A stretch of DNA of 41,976 nt. Origin: Bacteroidales bacterium. GTDB lineage: Bacteria > Bacteroidota > Bacteroidia > Bacteroidales > UBA932. Positions 17,986 to 26,530 of the stretch are shown piece by piece. Every line of letters begins with the position of its first letter. The stretch's first letter is position 1. Position numbers and translations under genes: made by a program. The stretch spans positions 1 to 41,976 of the forward strand of contig JAFRXO010000036.1 in assembly GCA_017443465.1 (NCBI GenBank), in the 5' to 3' direction. Below the pieces are notes generated by a model. That model saw only the letters and a program-made list of their open reading frames with translations, was not told where the DNA came from and ran no database searches.

Positions 17986-18771
17986 TTATTTGAGTTTGAA
18001 AATATATGTAATCGTGCCTTGCTGCTTGGCCCCGGCTTCAGTGCTGGTGTTGAAGACAGCTTTCAAAGCGGCGGCCCGTGCTGCAGCCCAGAGCCTCTCG
18101 TCAGTAACGGTTGTGCCCTGTCCTCCGGCCTTCGCATCAACCACTTTGCCGTACGGATCAACCCATATGTCCACGACAACGATACCTTCGTTCTGGACAT
18201 TGTATTTCGGCAGCGGCAGGGAGCCCTTCAGGCTGCGTCCCTTGACATGGGCGTTGGCCGTACCGGCAGTCTTGCCCACGTCGGTGTTGCCCTTCGGCTG
18301 GCCGTCCTTGAAGTTGGACGAAGCCTCGCTCGCCGAGTGGGGAGCCGTCAGGCTGGTGTCTTTCTTCGCCATTCCCGGGAAGGAAGCCCTTGGATCGAGT
18401 TCCGGTTCCTGCTTGGGCTTCGGCGAAGGAGTCTCCACATCCCCGAAATTGTCCTGCTTGGTCTGCGGGGTGAGGTTGTTCTTGGCTATGGTCTCAGGGG
18501 ATTCGGACCTCTGGACGAGTTCCACCGGCTTTGTGAGGTCGATTTCCTCGGCCTGGGGGACCGTCCCGTTGCGGTGCTGTACGAGGACCTGGGGCTCTTC
18601 CTGCTCGAAGTCAATGATGAATGTCTGCTCCTCCGGAGGCGGGTAGAGGTATTTTACGCCGGTGAAAACCAGCAGAATGGCGGCTGCGACATGCAGAACC
18701 GCCGCGAGGACGATTCCGAGCGTCTTCGCGAACTTCTCATGTGCTTGCCTTTCCCGCAGGTATGGTTTCAT
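17986..18771 (-). CDS. tonB: Energy transducer TonB
   Basis: A 261-aa inner-membrane-anchored periplasmic protein that passes proton-motive energy from ExbB-ExbD to outer-membrane TonB-dependent transporters. After a short cytoplasmic start there is one membrane helix (IVLAAVLHVAAAILLVFTGV, about residues 20-42). A charged, Pro-rich periplasmic linker follows (TPSPKPKQEPELDPR). The C-terminal domain YNVQNEGIVVVDIWVDPYGK ... AAALKAVF ... TITYIFKLK is TonB-like. It begins 1 nt after the exbD stop, the canonical exbB-exbD-tonB order. Confidence 0.93.
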   Translation of the reverse strand: MKPYLRERQAHEKFAKTLGIVLAAVLHVAAAILLVFTGVKYLYPPPEEQTFIIDFEQEEPQVLVQHRNGTVPQAEEIDLTKPVELVQRSESPETIAKNNLTPQTKQDNFGDVETPSPKPKQEPELDPRASFPGMAKKDTSLTAPHSASEASSNFKDGQPKGNTDVGKTAGTANAHVKGRSLKGSLPLPKYNVQNEGIVVVDIWVDPYGKVVDAKAGGQGTTVTDERLWAAARAAALKAVFNTSTEAGAKQQGTITYIFKLK

Positions 18772-18772
18772 A

Positions 18773-19183
18773 TCATTCCGGCTGTGTCGCCAGTATAACC
18801 TTGTAGTGGTCCCGTTTCGCTATGTTCATCAGTCCTACGATCTCCTTGATCGGGACGCTTTCGTCGGAGTAGATCACGAAGGTGGGGTCTTCTTCCGACT
18901 GGAGGAGGGAGATGAGCTGGTCTTCTACATCGACCAGGGCCGTCGGGGTCTCGTTGCCGTTGACATGGTAAGTGTAGCGGTCTTCACCCCAGTCCTTGAT
19001 GGAGACGCTGACGGTCGGCTTGGCCGACACCTGCCCGGTGCTCTTGGGAAGCAGGAGCTTGAGGGCGTTGGGATTCACCAGCGTCGAAGTGATGAGGAAG
19101 AAGATCAGCAGCAGGAAAACGATGTCAGTCATCGACGTGGAGCCGATGTTGGCAGAAACCTGTGTCGTTCTTTTGAATGCCAT
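18773..19183 (-). CDS. exbD: Biopolymer transporter ExbD
   Basis: A 136-aa proton-channel partner of ExbB. It has a short cytoplasmic N-terminus and one membrane helix (TDIVFLLLIFFLITSTLV) whose leading Asp is the conserved protonatable residue (SMTDIVFLLLIFF). A periplasmic domain with FVIYSDESVPIKEIVGLMN follows. It starts 4 nt after the exbB stop. Confidence 0.95.
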   Translation of the reverse strand: MAFKRTTQVSANIGSTSMTDIVFLLLIFFLITSTLVNPNALKLLLPKSTGQVSAKPTVSVSIKDWGEDRYTYHVNGNETPTALVDVEDQLISLLQSEEDPTFVIYSDESVPIKEIVGLMNIAKRDHYKVILATQPE

Positions 19184-19187
19184 ATGA

Positions 19188-19919
19188 CTACTCTTCGGAT
19201 TGGTCTGCCGGCTCGTTGAGGAGGTCGGTGAAATCTATCGTTGCGCTCTCCATGCTGGCCACGATGCCGGAGATCCTGGCAGTCAGGTAGTTGTAGCCGA
19301 AATAGGCCAGGATACCTACGATGAGGCCGCCGACAGTGGTGATCATGGCGGTGTAGATACCGTTCGAGAGGAGGGATATGTCGATGTTGCTTCCAGCCTG
19401 GGACATGTTGAAGAATGCTTGGACCATACCGATGACGGTTCCGAGGAATCCGATCATAGGAGCACCTCCGGCGATGGTAGCAAGGTGGGGAAGTCCTTTC
19501 TCGAGGCGGGCGATCTCAGCGTTGCCGGTGTTCTCGACAGCTGTCTGGATGTCCTGCAGGGGCCTTCCGATACGGGCGATTCCTTTCTCGACCAGCCTTG
19601 CGACAGGGGAGTCATACCTCTGGCAGAGGGCTATCGCGGACTTGATCTTGCCTTCATGGATGTAGTCGCGGATGTCGTTCATGAAGTTCTTTTCGATCTT
19701 GGAAGCCTCATTGATCATCCACCACTTCTTGCCGAAGAGATAAATCGCGAGGATTGAGAGAAGGAGGAGAACCCACATCAACCAGCCGCCCTTGAGGAAA
19801 AGCTCGAAGAGCGAATAGGACATCTCTTGCGGAATAGGAGCAGCAGCAGAAGTGGATACGCTGTCCAGGGCCTGAGCCGCAGCGGCTATCGAGTCTGCCT
19901 GTAAAAGATTGAATAGCAT
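19188..19919 (-). CDS. exbB: MotA/TolQ/ExbB proton channel protein
   Basis: A 243-aa inner-membrane protein forming the pentameric proton channel with ExbD. An N-terminal segment is followed by a helix (GGWLMWVLLLLSILAIYLFG). A cytoplasmic region contains CQRYDSPVARLVEKGI. The two C-terminal helices hold the family signature LPHLATIAGGAPMIGFLGTV and SLLSNGIYTAMITTVGGLIV. It leads the exbB-exbD-tonB-rluB-era-parC-aroK run and has its own promoter. Confidence 0.95.
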   Translation of the reverse strand: MLFNLLQADSIAAAAQALDSVSTSAAAPIPQEMSYSLFELFLKGGWLMWVLLLLSILAIYLFGKKWWMINEASKIEKNFMNDIRDYIHEGKIKSAIALCQRYDSPVARLVEKGIARIGRPLQDIQTAVENTGNAEIARLEKGLPHLATIAGGAPMIGFLGTVIGMVQAFFNMSQAGSNIDISLLSNGIYTAMITTVGGLIVGILAYFGYNYLTARISGIVASMESATIDFTDLLNEPADQSEE

Positions 19920-19960
19920 ATGTTTAACGTACGTTTAAAATAACCTTTTAATACAATTTG

Positions 19961-19968
19961 CAAATATA
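19961..19968 (-). promoter_or_regulatory. exbB promoter -7 element
   Basis: TATATTTG on the minus strand, 41 bp before the exbB ATG, is an exact TAnnTTTG match. No TTG lies at 19-20 bp. The leader between them contains the perfect 10-bp palindrome AACGTACGTT (19925-19934), which could be a regulator site or chance. Confidence 0.6.
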
Positions 19969-20009
19969 GTGCTTTTATGTGGAATTTCCTATCCCGGAAA
20001 CGACAAAAA

Positions 20010-20840
20010 TCAGACCTCAGGATAGGATGCGCCGCAGAAAAAGAGGGCATGCCCCGGCACGGATTCTCCCGCTGCGGAACGGGACCCTGAAACCATCACT
20101 TCCTTCATCCAGTCCGGCCCGTGCTTCCCGCGTCCGATCTCCAGAAGGGTCCCCACCACTGCCCTCACCATATTCCGGAGAAAACGGTCGGCGCATATGT
20201 CGAAAAACAGGTACGACGGATCGCCTTCAGCGCCCTTGCATATGGTCCTGAGGCATTTTCCGTCCTGGGGGATGAATCCGCTTACGCCGGCGTGGACCGG
20301 AGTATACGGGGTCCAGACTGCCTGCGTGACAGTGCATATGGATGTCTTTGTGTCAGTCCCTTTTTTCTGGAAACAGGCAAAGTCATGAGTGCCGAGAAGG
20401 AATGAAGCCGCGTCATTCATCGCATCCACGTCGAGGAAGTCGTAATCGAACCAGTAAGACCATTTCAGGGCGAACGGGTCTTTGTGACGGTGGATGAAAT
20501 ACTTGTACTCCCTGCCAGTAGCGTCGAACCTCGCGTGGAAGTCCTCAGAGGGGGCCGGAAGGACCTCGTGGACTACTATTGAAGGCGGTAGGATGGCATT
20601 CAATTTGTAGCATAGAGTGCGCGCGTCACGCAGAGGTTCCTGTGCCGTGTCAAAGTGCGCCAAGTAATTGACAGCGTTGACATTTGCATCAGTTCTCCCG
20701 GCACCGGTGACTGAAACAGCCCCGCCCAGGAGAGTTGACAGGGCGGCCTGGAGGCATTCTTGGATGGACTTCGCGTTAGGCTGGACCTGCCAGCCTGAGA
20801 AATCCGCCCCGTCATAGGAAAGTCTGACCGTGTAGCGCAT
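20010..20840 (-). CDS. truA: tRNA pseudouridine(38-40) synthase
   Basis: Converts uridines 38-40 of the tRNA anticodon arm to pseudouridine. The 276-aa product begins MRYTVRLSYDGADFSGWQVQ at ATG 20840. The open frame reaches 21101, but that region is antisense to moxR. The catalytic aspartate motif is TGAGRTDANVNAVNYLAHFD, where most homologues read GRTDAGVHA. The Asp is kept and Gly-Val-His is varied. REYKYFIH and RFLRNMVRAVVGTLLEIGRG are also typical. Confidence 0.95.
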   Translation of the reverse strand: MRYTVRLSYDGADFSGWQVQPNAKSIQECLQAALSTLLGGAVSVTGAGRTDANVNAVNYLAHFDTAQEPLRDARTLCYKLNAILPPSIVVHEVLPAPSEDFHARFDATGREYKYFIHRHKDPFALKWSYWFDYDFLDVDAMNDAASFLLGTHDFACFQKKGTDTKTSICTVTQAVWTPYTPVHAGVSGFIPQDGKCLRTICKGAEGDPSYLFFDICADRFLRNMVRAVVGTLLEIGRGKHGPDWMKEVMVSGSRSAAGESVPGHALFFCGASYPEV

Positions 20841-20857
20841 ATGCGATGATTTATATG

Positions 20858-20865
20858 CAAAAATA
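20858..20865 (-). promoter_or_regulatory. truA promoter -7 element
   Basis: TATTTTTG on the minus strand, 17 bp before the truA ATG, is an exact match. The divergent moxR ATG at 20875 is only 34 bp from the truA start, so the two promoters must overlap. I see no good consensus for moxR here. Confidence 0.55.
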
Positions 20866-20874
20866 GAGATATTT

Positions 20875-21870
<996 letters not shown>

Positions 21871-21908
21871 CGGATCCGGGTGACGTACAATAGACGAGGA
21901 AAAGACAG

Positions 21909-22802
21909 ATGCCCCAGATAAACAGCGCAACCGAATTGCTGAAGAAGGTGCGGAAGATTGAAATCCGCACCCGGGCTTTGTCGCATCAGATATTCGCCGG
22001 AGAATACCACAGCGCATTCAAGGGCCGTGGTATGGCGTTCAGCGAAGTCCGTGAATACCAGTGGGGTGACGACCCCCGTTCAATGGACTGGAACGTGACC
22101 GCAAGGCTCCGCACCCCATATGTGAAAGTCTTCGAAGAGGAGCGCGAAATGACAGTGATGCTCCTTGTGGACATCAGCCGTTCGGGCCTTTTCGGAACCG
22201 AAGGAAAGACAAAGAGGGAACTCATAGCCGAGATAGCGGCCGTCCTCTCCTTCTCCGCCAGCATCAACAACGACAAGGTCGGGGCCCTCTTCTTCAGCGA
22301 CCGGATAGAAGAGTTCATCCCTCCGAAAAAGGGCCGCAGCCACCTTCTCCGCATCATCCGCGAACTCATTGAGCTCAAACCGGCTTCGGACGGGACCGAC
22401 ATAGGACAGGCGCTCCGTTTCCTGACCAATGCCCTGAAGAAAAAGTGCACCGCATTCGTCCTCAGCGATATGCTCGACGTGGACGAAAACGGGACACCTC
22501 GGTACGAGGATGCCCTGAAGGTCGCGGCAGGCCGTCATGACATATCCATAATAAATGTCTTCGACCCCAGGGAGAGGACAATCCCCAATGTCGGACTCGT
22601 CCATGTGAAGGACTCCGAGTCGGGTGATGCCGGATGGATTGACACCGGTTCCAGAAAGGTACGTGCAGAATATGCGAAGTGGTTCTCACAGGCCGCGGCA
22701 AGTTCCCGCCAGCTGTGGAACCGCTACAGCATCGACAACGTAAGCATTTCTACTGCAGAAGATTATGTTAAAGGATTGTTAGGATTTTTCCAGACGAGAT
22801 GA
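21909..22802 (+). CDS. DUF58 domain protein
   Basis: A 297-aa protein with the DUF58 signature EYQWGDDPRSMDWNVTAR and a VWA-like fold segment MTVMLLVDISRSGLFG. It starts at ATG 21909, 38 nt after moxR. DUF58 proteins regularly follow moxR and are thought to work with it on envelope VWA proteins. Their exact role is not established. Its stop overlaps the next start as ATGA. Confidence 0.93.
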   Translation: MPQINSATELLKKVRKIEIRTRALSHQIFAGEYHSAFKGRGMAFSEVREYQWGDDPRSMDWNVTARLRTPYVKVFEEEREMTVMLLVDISRSGLFGTEGKTKRELIAEIAAVLSFSASINNDKVGALFFSDRIEEFIPPKKGRSHLLRIIRELIELKPASDGTDIGQALRFLTNALKKKCTAFVLSDMLDVDENGTPRYEDALKVAAGRHDISIINVFDPRERTIPNVGLVHVKDSESGDAGWIDTGSRKVRAEYAKWFSQAAASSRQLWNRYSIDNVSISTAEDYVKGLLGFFQTR

Positions 22803-23800
22803 AGCGTGCGGTTCTTTACATATGCGTGATCATGTCCATGGCGGCTGCCTTTGCGCAGACGAGGACTTCTCCAGGAGGTACGGTGATCGAGTCCGGCGAA
22901 GCGTTCATCAGGCAGCTCACCCCCAGGGACTCGATCCTGATAGCCGACCAGCTCCTTTACGGTTTCTCCCTGAAGGACGTGTCGGACGGGACCCTGTTCG
23001 GTTTCCCCGACCTCTCCAAGGCCTCCAACGACACCATCACTGTGGTAAGGGGCTGGAAGATAGACACCTTGAAGGTGGTCCGCGACAAAGCCTCCAGGCA
23101 CAGCCTTATTGACATGGAAGCAGGGATAGTTATCGCTCCTTTCGAGGAGGGAAGATACCAGCTCCCGCCCCTGGCTGTGCAGCGTATCCTTCCGGACGGA
23201 AGGATCGACACCCTGGTCTTCGCGGGCAAGTCAATGGAAGTCATGACAATGCCCGTTGACACTGCGACATTCGTCCCCCATGACATCAAGGGACAGATTC
23301 GTTATCCCCTGACATTCGCCGAGATCTTCCCGTACCTGGCCGGCTTCTGGGTGCTGACCCTCCTGGTCGCAGCCATATGCTGCCTGATCAGCATCCGCAG
23401 GAAGAGGGAGTCGGAAGGTCCCGTGATCAGGGAACCGGCCCACATAGTGGCCCTCCGCAAGCTTGACAAATTCCGCAGCAACAAGTACTGGGTTCCGGAG
23501 AAGCAGAAGGCTTTCTACTCCGGAATCACCGACACCGTCAGGGAATATATAGAGTCCCGTTACGGAATCGATGCCCTCAACATGACTACGGCCGAGATAT
23601 TCGGCAGCCTGAAGGACGTGGACATCGACAAGGACCTTCTCGCGGAATCGGAAGAACTTTTCGAGCGTGCGGACCTGGTGAAATTCGCAAAATACACTGC
23701 GGATGATTCATGGAATGCAGCTGCCCTGCCCACGGCCGTAAGGTTCGTGACGAGCACTTATCAGTCACAGGTAGAAGAGGAGGCGGGAGATGTTCTTTGA
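22799..23800 (+). CDS. Exported single-pass membrane protein of the bat operon, function unknown
   Basis: A 333-aa protein with a signal peptide (MKRAVLYICVIMSMAAAFAQ), a periplasmic domain of about 165 residues, one membrane helix near residues 180-200 (GFWVLTLLVAAICCLISI), a basic stretch, and a cytoplasmic alpha-helical tail (REYIESRYGIDALNMTTAEI). Genes with this layout sit between DUF58 and batA in many Bacteroidota. The periplasmic part resembles BatD-like beta domains in style only. It overlaps DUF58 by 4 nt and batA by 11 nt, so it belongs to the complex or pathway by context. Confidence 0.75.
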   Translation: MKRAVLYICVIMSMAAAFAQTRTSPGGTVIESGEAFIRQLTPRDSILIADQLLYGFSLKDVSDGTLFGFPDLSKASNDTITVVRGWKIDTLKVVRDKASRHSLIDMEAGIVIAPFEEGRYQLPPLAVQRILPDGRIDTLVFAGKSMEVMTMPVDTATFVPHDIKGQIRYPLTFAEIFPYLAGFWVLTLLVAAICCLISIRRKRESEGPVIREPAHIVALRKLDKFRSNKYWVPEKQKAFYSGITDTVREYIESRYGIDALNMTTAEIFGSLKDVDIDKDLLAESEELFERADLVKFAKYTADDSWNAAALPTAVRFVTSTYQSQVEEEAGDVL

Positions 23801-24773
23801 GAATCCACAGTTACTCTGGCTGCTGGTAATTCCGGCACTCCTGGTGGCCCTCTACATCTGGGGGGAAGTCACCGGCAGGAATCCGCATATGCGCGTCTCG
23901 ACTCTCACTCCGTGGAAAAAGGAGGGGAGGAACGTGCTGAATGTAATCAGGCATATGCCCGAGGCACTGCGTATCGCGGCTCTCTGCCTCATCATCATCG
24001 CCATCGCCAGGCCGAGGTCTTCCTCCGATGTAGAAAGAATTGACACTGAGGGTATTGATATCATTCTGGCGATGGACGTTTCGACCTCCATGCTGGCCCG
24101 CGACTTCAATCCTGACCGAATCAGCGCAGCGAAGGACATAGCCATACAGTTCATTTCGCAGAGGCCTTCGGACAGGATGGGGATAGTGGTCTTCGCCGGC
24201 GAGAGCTACACCCAGTGCCCCCTGACTACCGACAGGGCGACCCTCATCAATATGATGAAGGAGATCAGTACAGACCTCATCGAGGACGGAACGGCCATAG
24301 GTAACGGTCTGGCGACTGCGGTTGCCAGGATAAAGGATTCGGATGCCAAGAGCCGGGTGGTGATACTCCTTACCGACGGTGTGAACAACAGGGGAGAGAT
24401 CTCTCCCGAGACTGCCGCCGAGATTGCCAAGACATATGGAATCAGGGTCTATACCATTGGCGTCGGTGCGAATGGCGAGGCCCCATATCCGGTGATGACC
24501 CCTTGGGGAGTCCAGATCCAGAATGTTAAGGTGGAGATAGACGAAAAGCTTCTCGGGACGATCGCTGAGGCCACCGGAGGACGTTATTTCCGCGCTACTG
24601 ACAACACTAAGCTTGCCGAGATATACGGCGAGATCAACAAGATGGAGAAGGCCAAGACTACGATCGACAGCTTCCCCGTCTATAAGGAACTTTTCGGGGG
24701 ATATGCTCTGGCCGCTCTGATCTGTCTGATGCTCGAGCTTCTCGCCAGGCTTTTATTGAGGAGGCTGCCGTAA
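23790..24773 (+). CDS. batA: VWA-domain aerotolerance protein BatA
   Basis: A 327-aa inner-membrane protein. Two helices near the N-terminus (LLWLLVIPALLVALYIW; IAALCLIIIAIARP) are followed by a von Willebrand A domain whose MIDAS motif is AMDVSTSM, with the later ligand region GDGTAIGNGLAT-type sequence (EDGTAIGNGLATAV) and LLTDGVNN. A C-terminal helix (YALAALICLMLELLARLLL) ends the protein. In B. fragilis the bat genes support aerotolerance, and the mechanism is unsettled. The start ATG 23790 overlaps the previous gene. Its stop and the batB start share a base (TAATG). Confidence 0.9.
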   Translation: MFFENPQLLWLLVIPALLVALYIWGEVTGRNPHMRVSTLTPWKKEGRNVLNVIRHMPEALRIAALCLIIIAIARPRSSSDVERIDTEGIDIILAMDVSTSMLARDFNPDRISAAKDIAIQFISQRPSDRMGIVVFAGESYTQCPLTTDRATLINMMKEISTDLIEDGTAIGNGLATAVARIKDSDAKSRVVILLTDGVNNRGEISPETAAEIAKTYGIRVYTIGVGANGEAPYPVMTPWGVQIQNVKVEIDEKLLGTIAEATGGRYFRATDNTKLAEIYGEINKMEKAKTTIDSFPVYKELFGGYALAALICLMLELLARLLLRRLP

Positions 24774-25780
24774 TGAACACGATGTTTTTCCTGCATAGTG
24801 AGTATCTGTGGCTCCTCCTTCTGGTGCCCCTGTTCCCGATTCTGTGGGGCGCCCTGCTCAGGCTGCGCCGCCGCAGGATCCGCGCATTCGGGGATGAAGA
24901 CCTGGTGAATGCCCTGATGCCTCACTGGTCCAGGGCCAGGGGCTGGGTGAAGGTCATCCTCTTCTCCCTCGCCTTCATGTTCTTCGTTATAGGAATCTCC
25001 CGCCCCCAGATCGGAGCCAAGCTCCAGGAGCACAAGGCCCGCGGATGCGAGATCATGATCTGCCTTGACGTCTCCAACTCCATGCTGGCTGAGGACTATT
25101 CCCCGAACCGCCTGGAAAGGGCGAAACTGGCCATTTCCAGGATCACCGACAAGCTGAAGGAAGACCGCATAGGCCTGATCATATTTGCCGGAACCTCTTT
25201 CGTCCAGCTGCCTATCACAACCGATTACATCTCCGCCAGGATGTTCATGAACTCCATATCCACGGAGTCGATCCCGGTGCAGGGAACTGCGATTGGAGAC
25301 GCGATCGCCACAGCGACCCGCAGCTTCAGCGCACAGAGCCGCAAGAGCCGCGCGATCATAGTGATTACGGATGGAGAGAACCATGAAGATGATGCCGTAG
25401 CGGCCGCCAAAGAGGCCGCCGAAGCCGGGGTCAAGGTTTACACCATAGGAGTCGGAAGCCCTGAAGGTCAGCCGATTCCCATGAAAGGGGAACTGCTTAA
25501 AGACCGTGAAGGGAACATAGTGGTGACCCGGCTCGACGAGGCCGCGCTCAAGGAAATAGCCGCCGCAGGAGGCGGAGCATATGTCCACGCGGGTAACGAT
25601 GAATTCGGACTGAATCCCATAGTGAGCGACATCCAGAAGATGGATGCCGAGGAGTTCAGCAATGTGATATTCGAAGAATACGACGAGCAGTTCATGTACT
25701 TCTTCGCCATAGCCCTGGCCCTGTTCGTACTTGAGATGCTCATAGGTGACCGGAAATCTGACAGGAGGCTGTTCTCATGA
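24773..25780 (+). CDS. batB: VWA-domain aerotolerance protein BatB
   Basis: A 335-aa paralogue of BatA. It has N-terminal helices (LWLLLLVPLFPILWGALL; VILFSLAFMFFVIGI), a VWA domain with MIDAS CLDVSNSML, PVQGTAIGDAIATA and VITDGENHEDDA, and a C-terminal helix (FFAIALALFVLEMLIG). It is likely to pair with BatA in the membrane. The start is the ATG overlapping the batA stop by one base, and it overlaps batC by 4 nt. Confidence 0.9.
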   Translation: MNTMFFLHSEYLWLLLLVPLFPILWGALLRLRRRRIRAFGDEDLVNALMPHWSRARGWVKVILFSLAFMFFVIGISRPQIGAKLQEHKARGCEIMICLDVSNSMLAEDYSPNRLERAKLAISRITDKLKEDRIGLIIFAGTSFVQLPITTDYISARMFMNSISTESIPVQGTAIGDAIATATRSFSAQSRKSRAIIVITDGENHEDDAVAAAKEAAEAGVKVYTIGVGSPEGQPIPMKGELLKDREGNIVVTRLDEAALKEIAAAGGGAYVHAGNDEFGLNPIVSDIQKMDAEEFSNVIFEEYDEQFMYFFAIALALFVLEMLIGDRKSDRRLFS

Positions 25781-26529
25781 GAAGGTTATATGTCGTTTCT
25801 GCTTTCCTGATGCTTCTGGGGTTCCTGACTCCGGCAGCCGCCCAGATGCTTGACCGCAGGGATGTCCGCAAGGGTAACCGGGACTTCAGGAAGGAAGACT
25901 GGAAGAATGCCGAGATAGACTACAGGAAGGCCCTGGTAAAGGATTCGACGTCGTTCGCGGCGAATTACAACCTGGCCAACACCCTGTACCGCCAGGGAGA
26001 ATATGATGAAGCCGCAAAGAGCATGGAGAAGATCGGACAGGCCGCGGTGATGAATCCATATGCTTCCGATTATTATTTCAATGCCGGAGACATAGCCATC
26101 CAGCAGAAAGACTGGAAAAAGGCGGTGGATTCGTTCAGGCAGGCCTTGCTGAGGACTCCTGACGACCTGGACGCAAAGGAGAACTACATCTACGCCAAGA
26201 AGATGCTGGAGAACCAGCAGGGAGGCGGAGGCGGCGGCCAGAACAACCAGGACCAGAATCAGAACCAGGATCAGCAGCAGAACCAGCAGAATCAGGATCA
26301 GCAACAGGATCAGAATCAGCAACAGGATCAGAATCAAAACCAGAACCAGAACCAGGACCAGCAGAACCAGGATCAGCAGCAGGATCAGGGAGGGGAGTCA
26401 CAGATAAGTCCCCAGCAGGCCCAGCAGATGCTCCAGGCCATCCAGGCCCGGGAGAAAGAGACACAGGACAAGGTGAACAAAGAGAAGGCGGCGGCCCTGA
26501 AGTCCCGCCAGAAAGAGAAGAATTGGTGA
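25777..26529 (+). CDS. batC: TPR protein BatC with Gln/Asn/Asp-rich tail
   Basis: A 250-aa exported protein. A signal peptide (RLYVVSAFLMLLGFLTPAAAQ) is followed by tetratricopeptide repeats over about residues 25-145 (FAANYNLANTLYRQGEYDEAAKS, ASDYYFNAGDIAIQQKDWKKAVDS, split here at their natural repeats). A tail of about 60 residues is made almost only of Gln, Asn and Asp. The last part (SQISPQQAQQMLQAIQAREK) returns to helical sequence. TPR domains suggest a scaffold for BatA/BatB in the periplasm. Confidence 0.88.
   Translation: MRRLYVVSAFLMLLGFLTPAAAQMLDRRDVRKGNRDFRKEDWKNAEIDYRKALVKDSTSFAANYNLANTLYRQGEYDEAAKSMEKIGQAAVMNPYASDYYFNAGDIAIQQKDWKKAVDSFRQALLRTPDDLDAKENYIYAKKMLENQQGGGGGGQNNQDQNQNQDQQQNQQNQDQQQDQNQQQDQNQNQNQNQDQQNQDQQQDQGGESQISPQQAQQMLQAIQAREKETQDKVNKEKAAALKSRQKEKNW
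26240..26395. repeat. CAG/GAT-rich imperfect repeats encoding the BatC Q/N/D tail
   Basis: Imperfect 6- to 12-bp repeats of the type cagaaccaggat and caacaggatcagaat fill this stretch and encode Gln-Asn-Gln-Asp strings. Length polymorphism between strains is likely. It is coding repeat, not a CRISPR. Confidence 0.8.
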
Positions 26530-26530
26530 T

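Noticed and set aside
26240-26395. Possible minisatellite or CRISPR
   Set aside because: The repeats are degenerate, without spacers, and encode the Gln/Asn/Asp tail of BatC.
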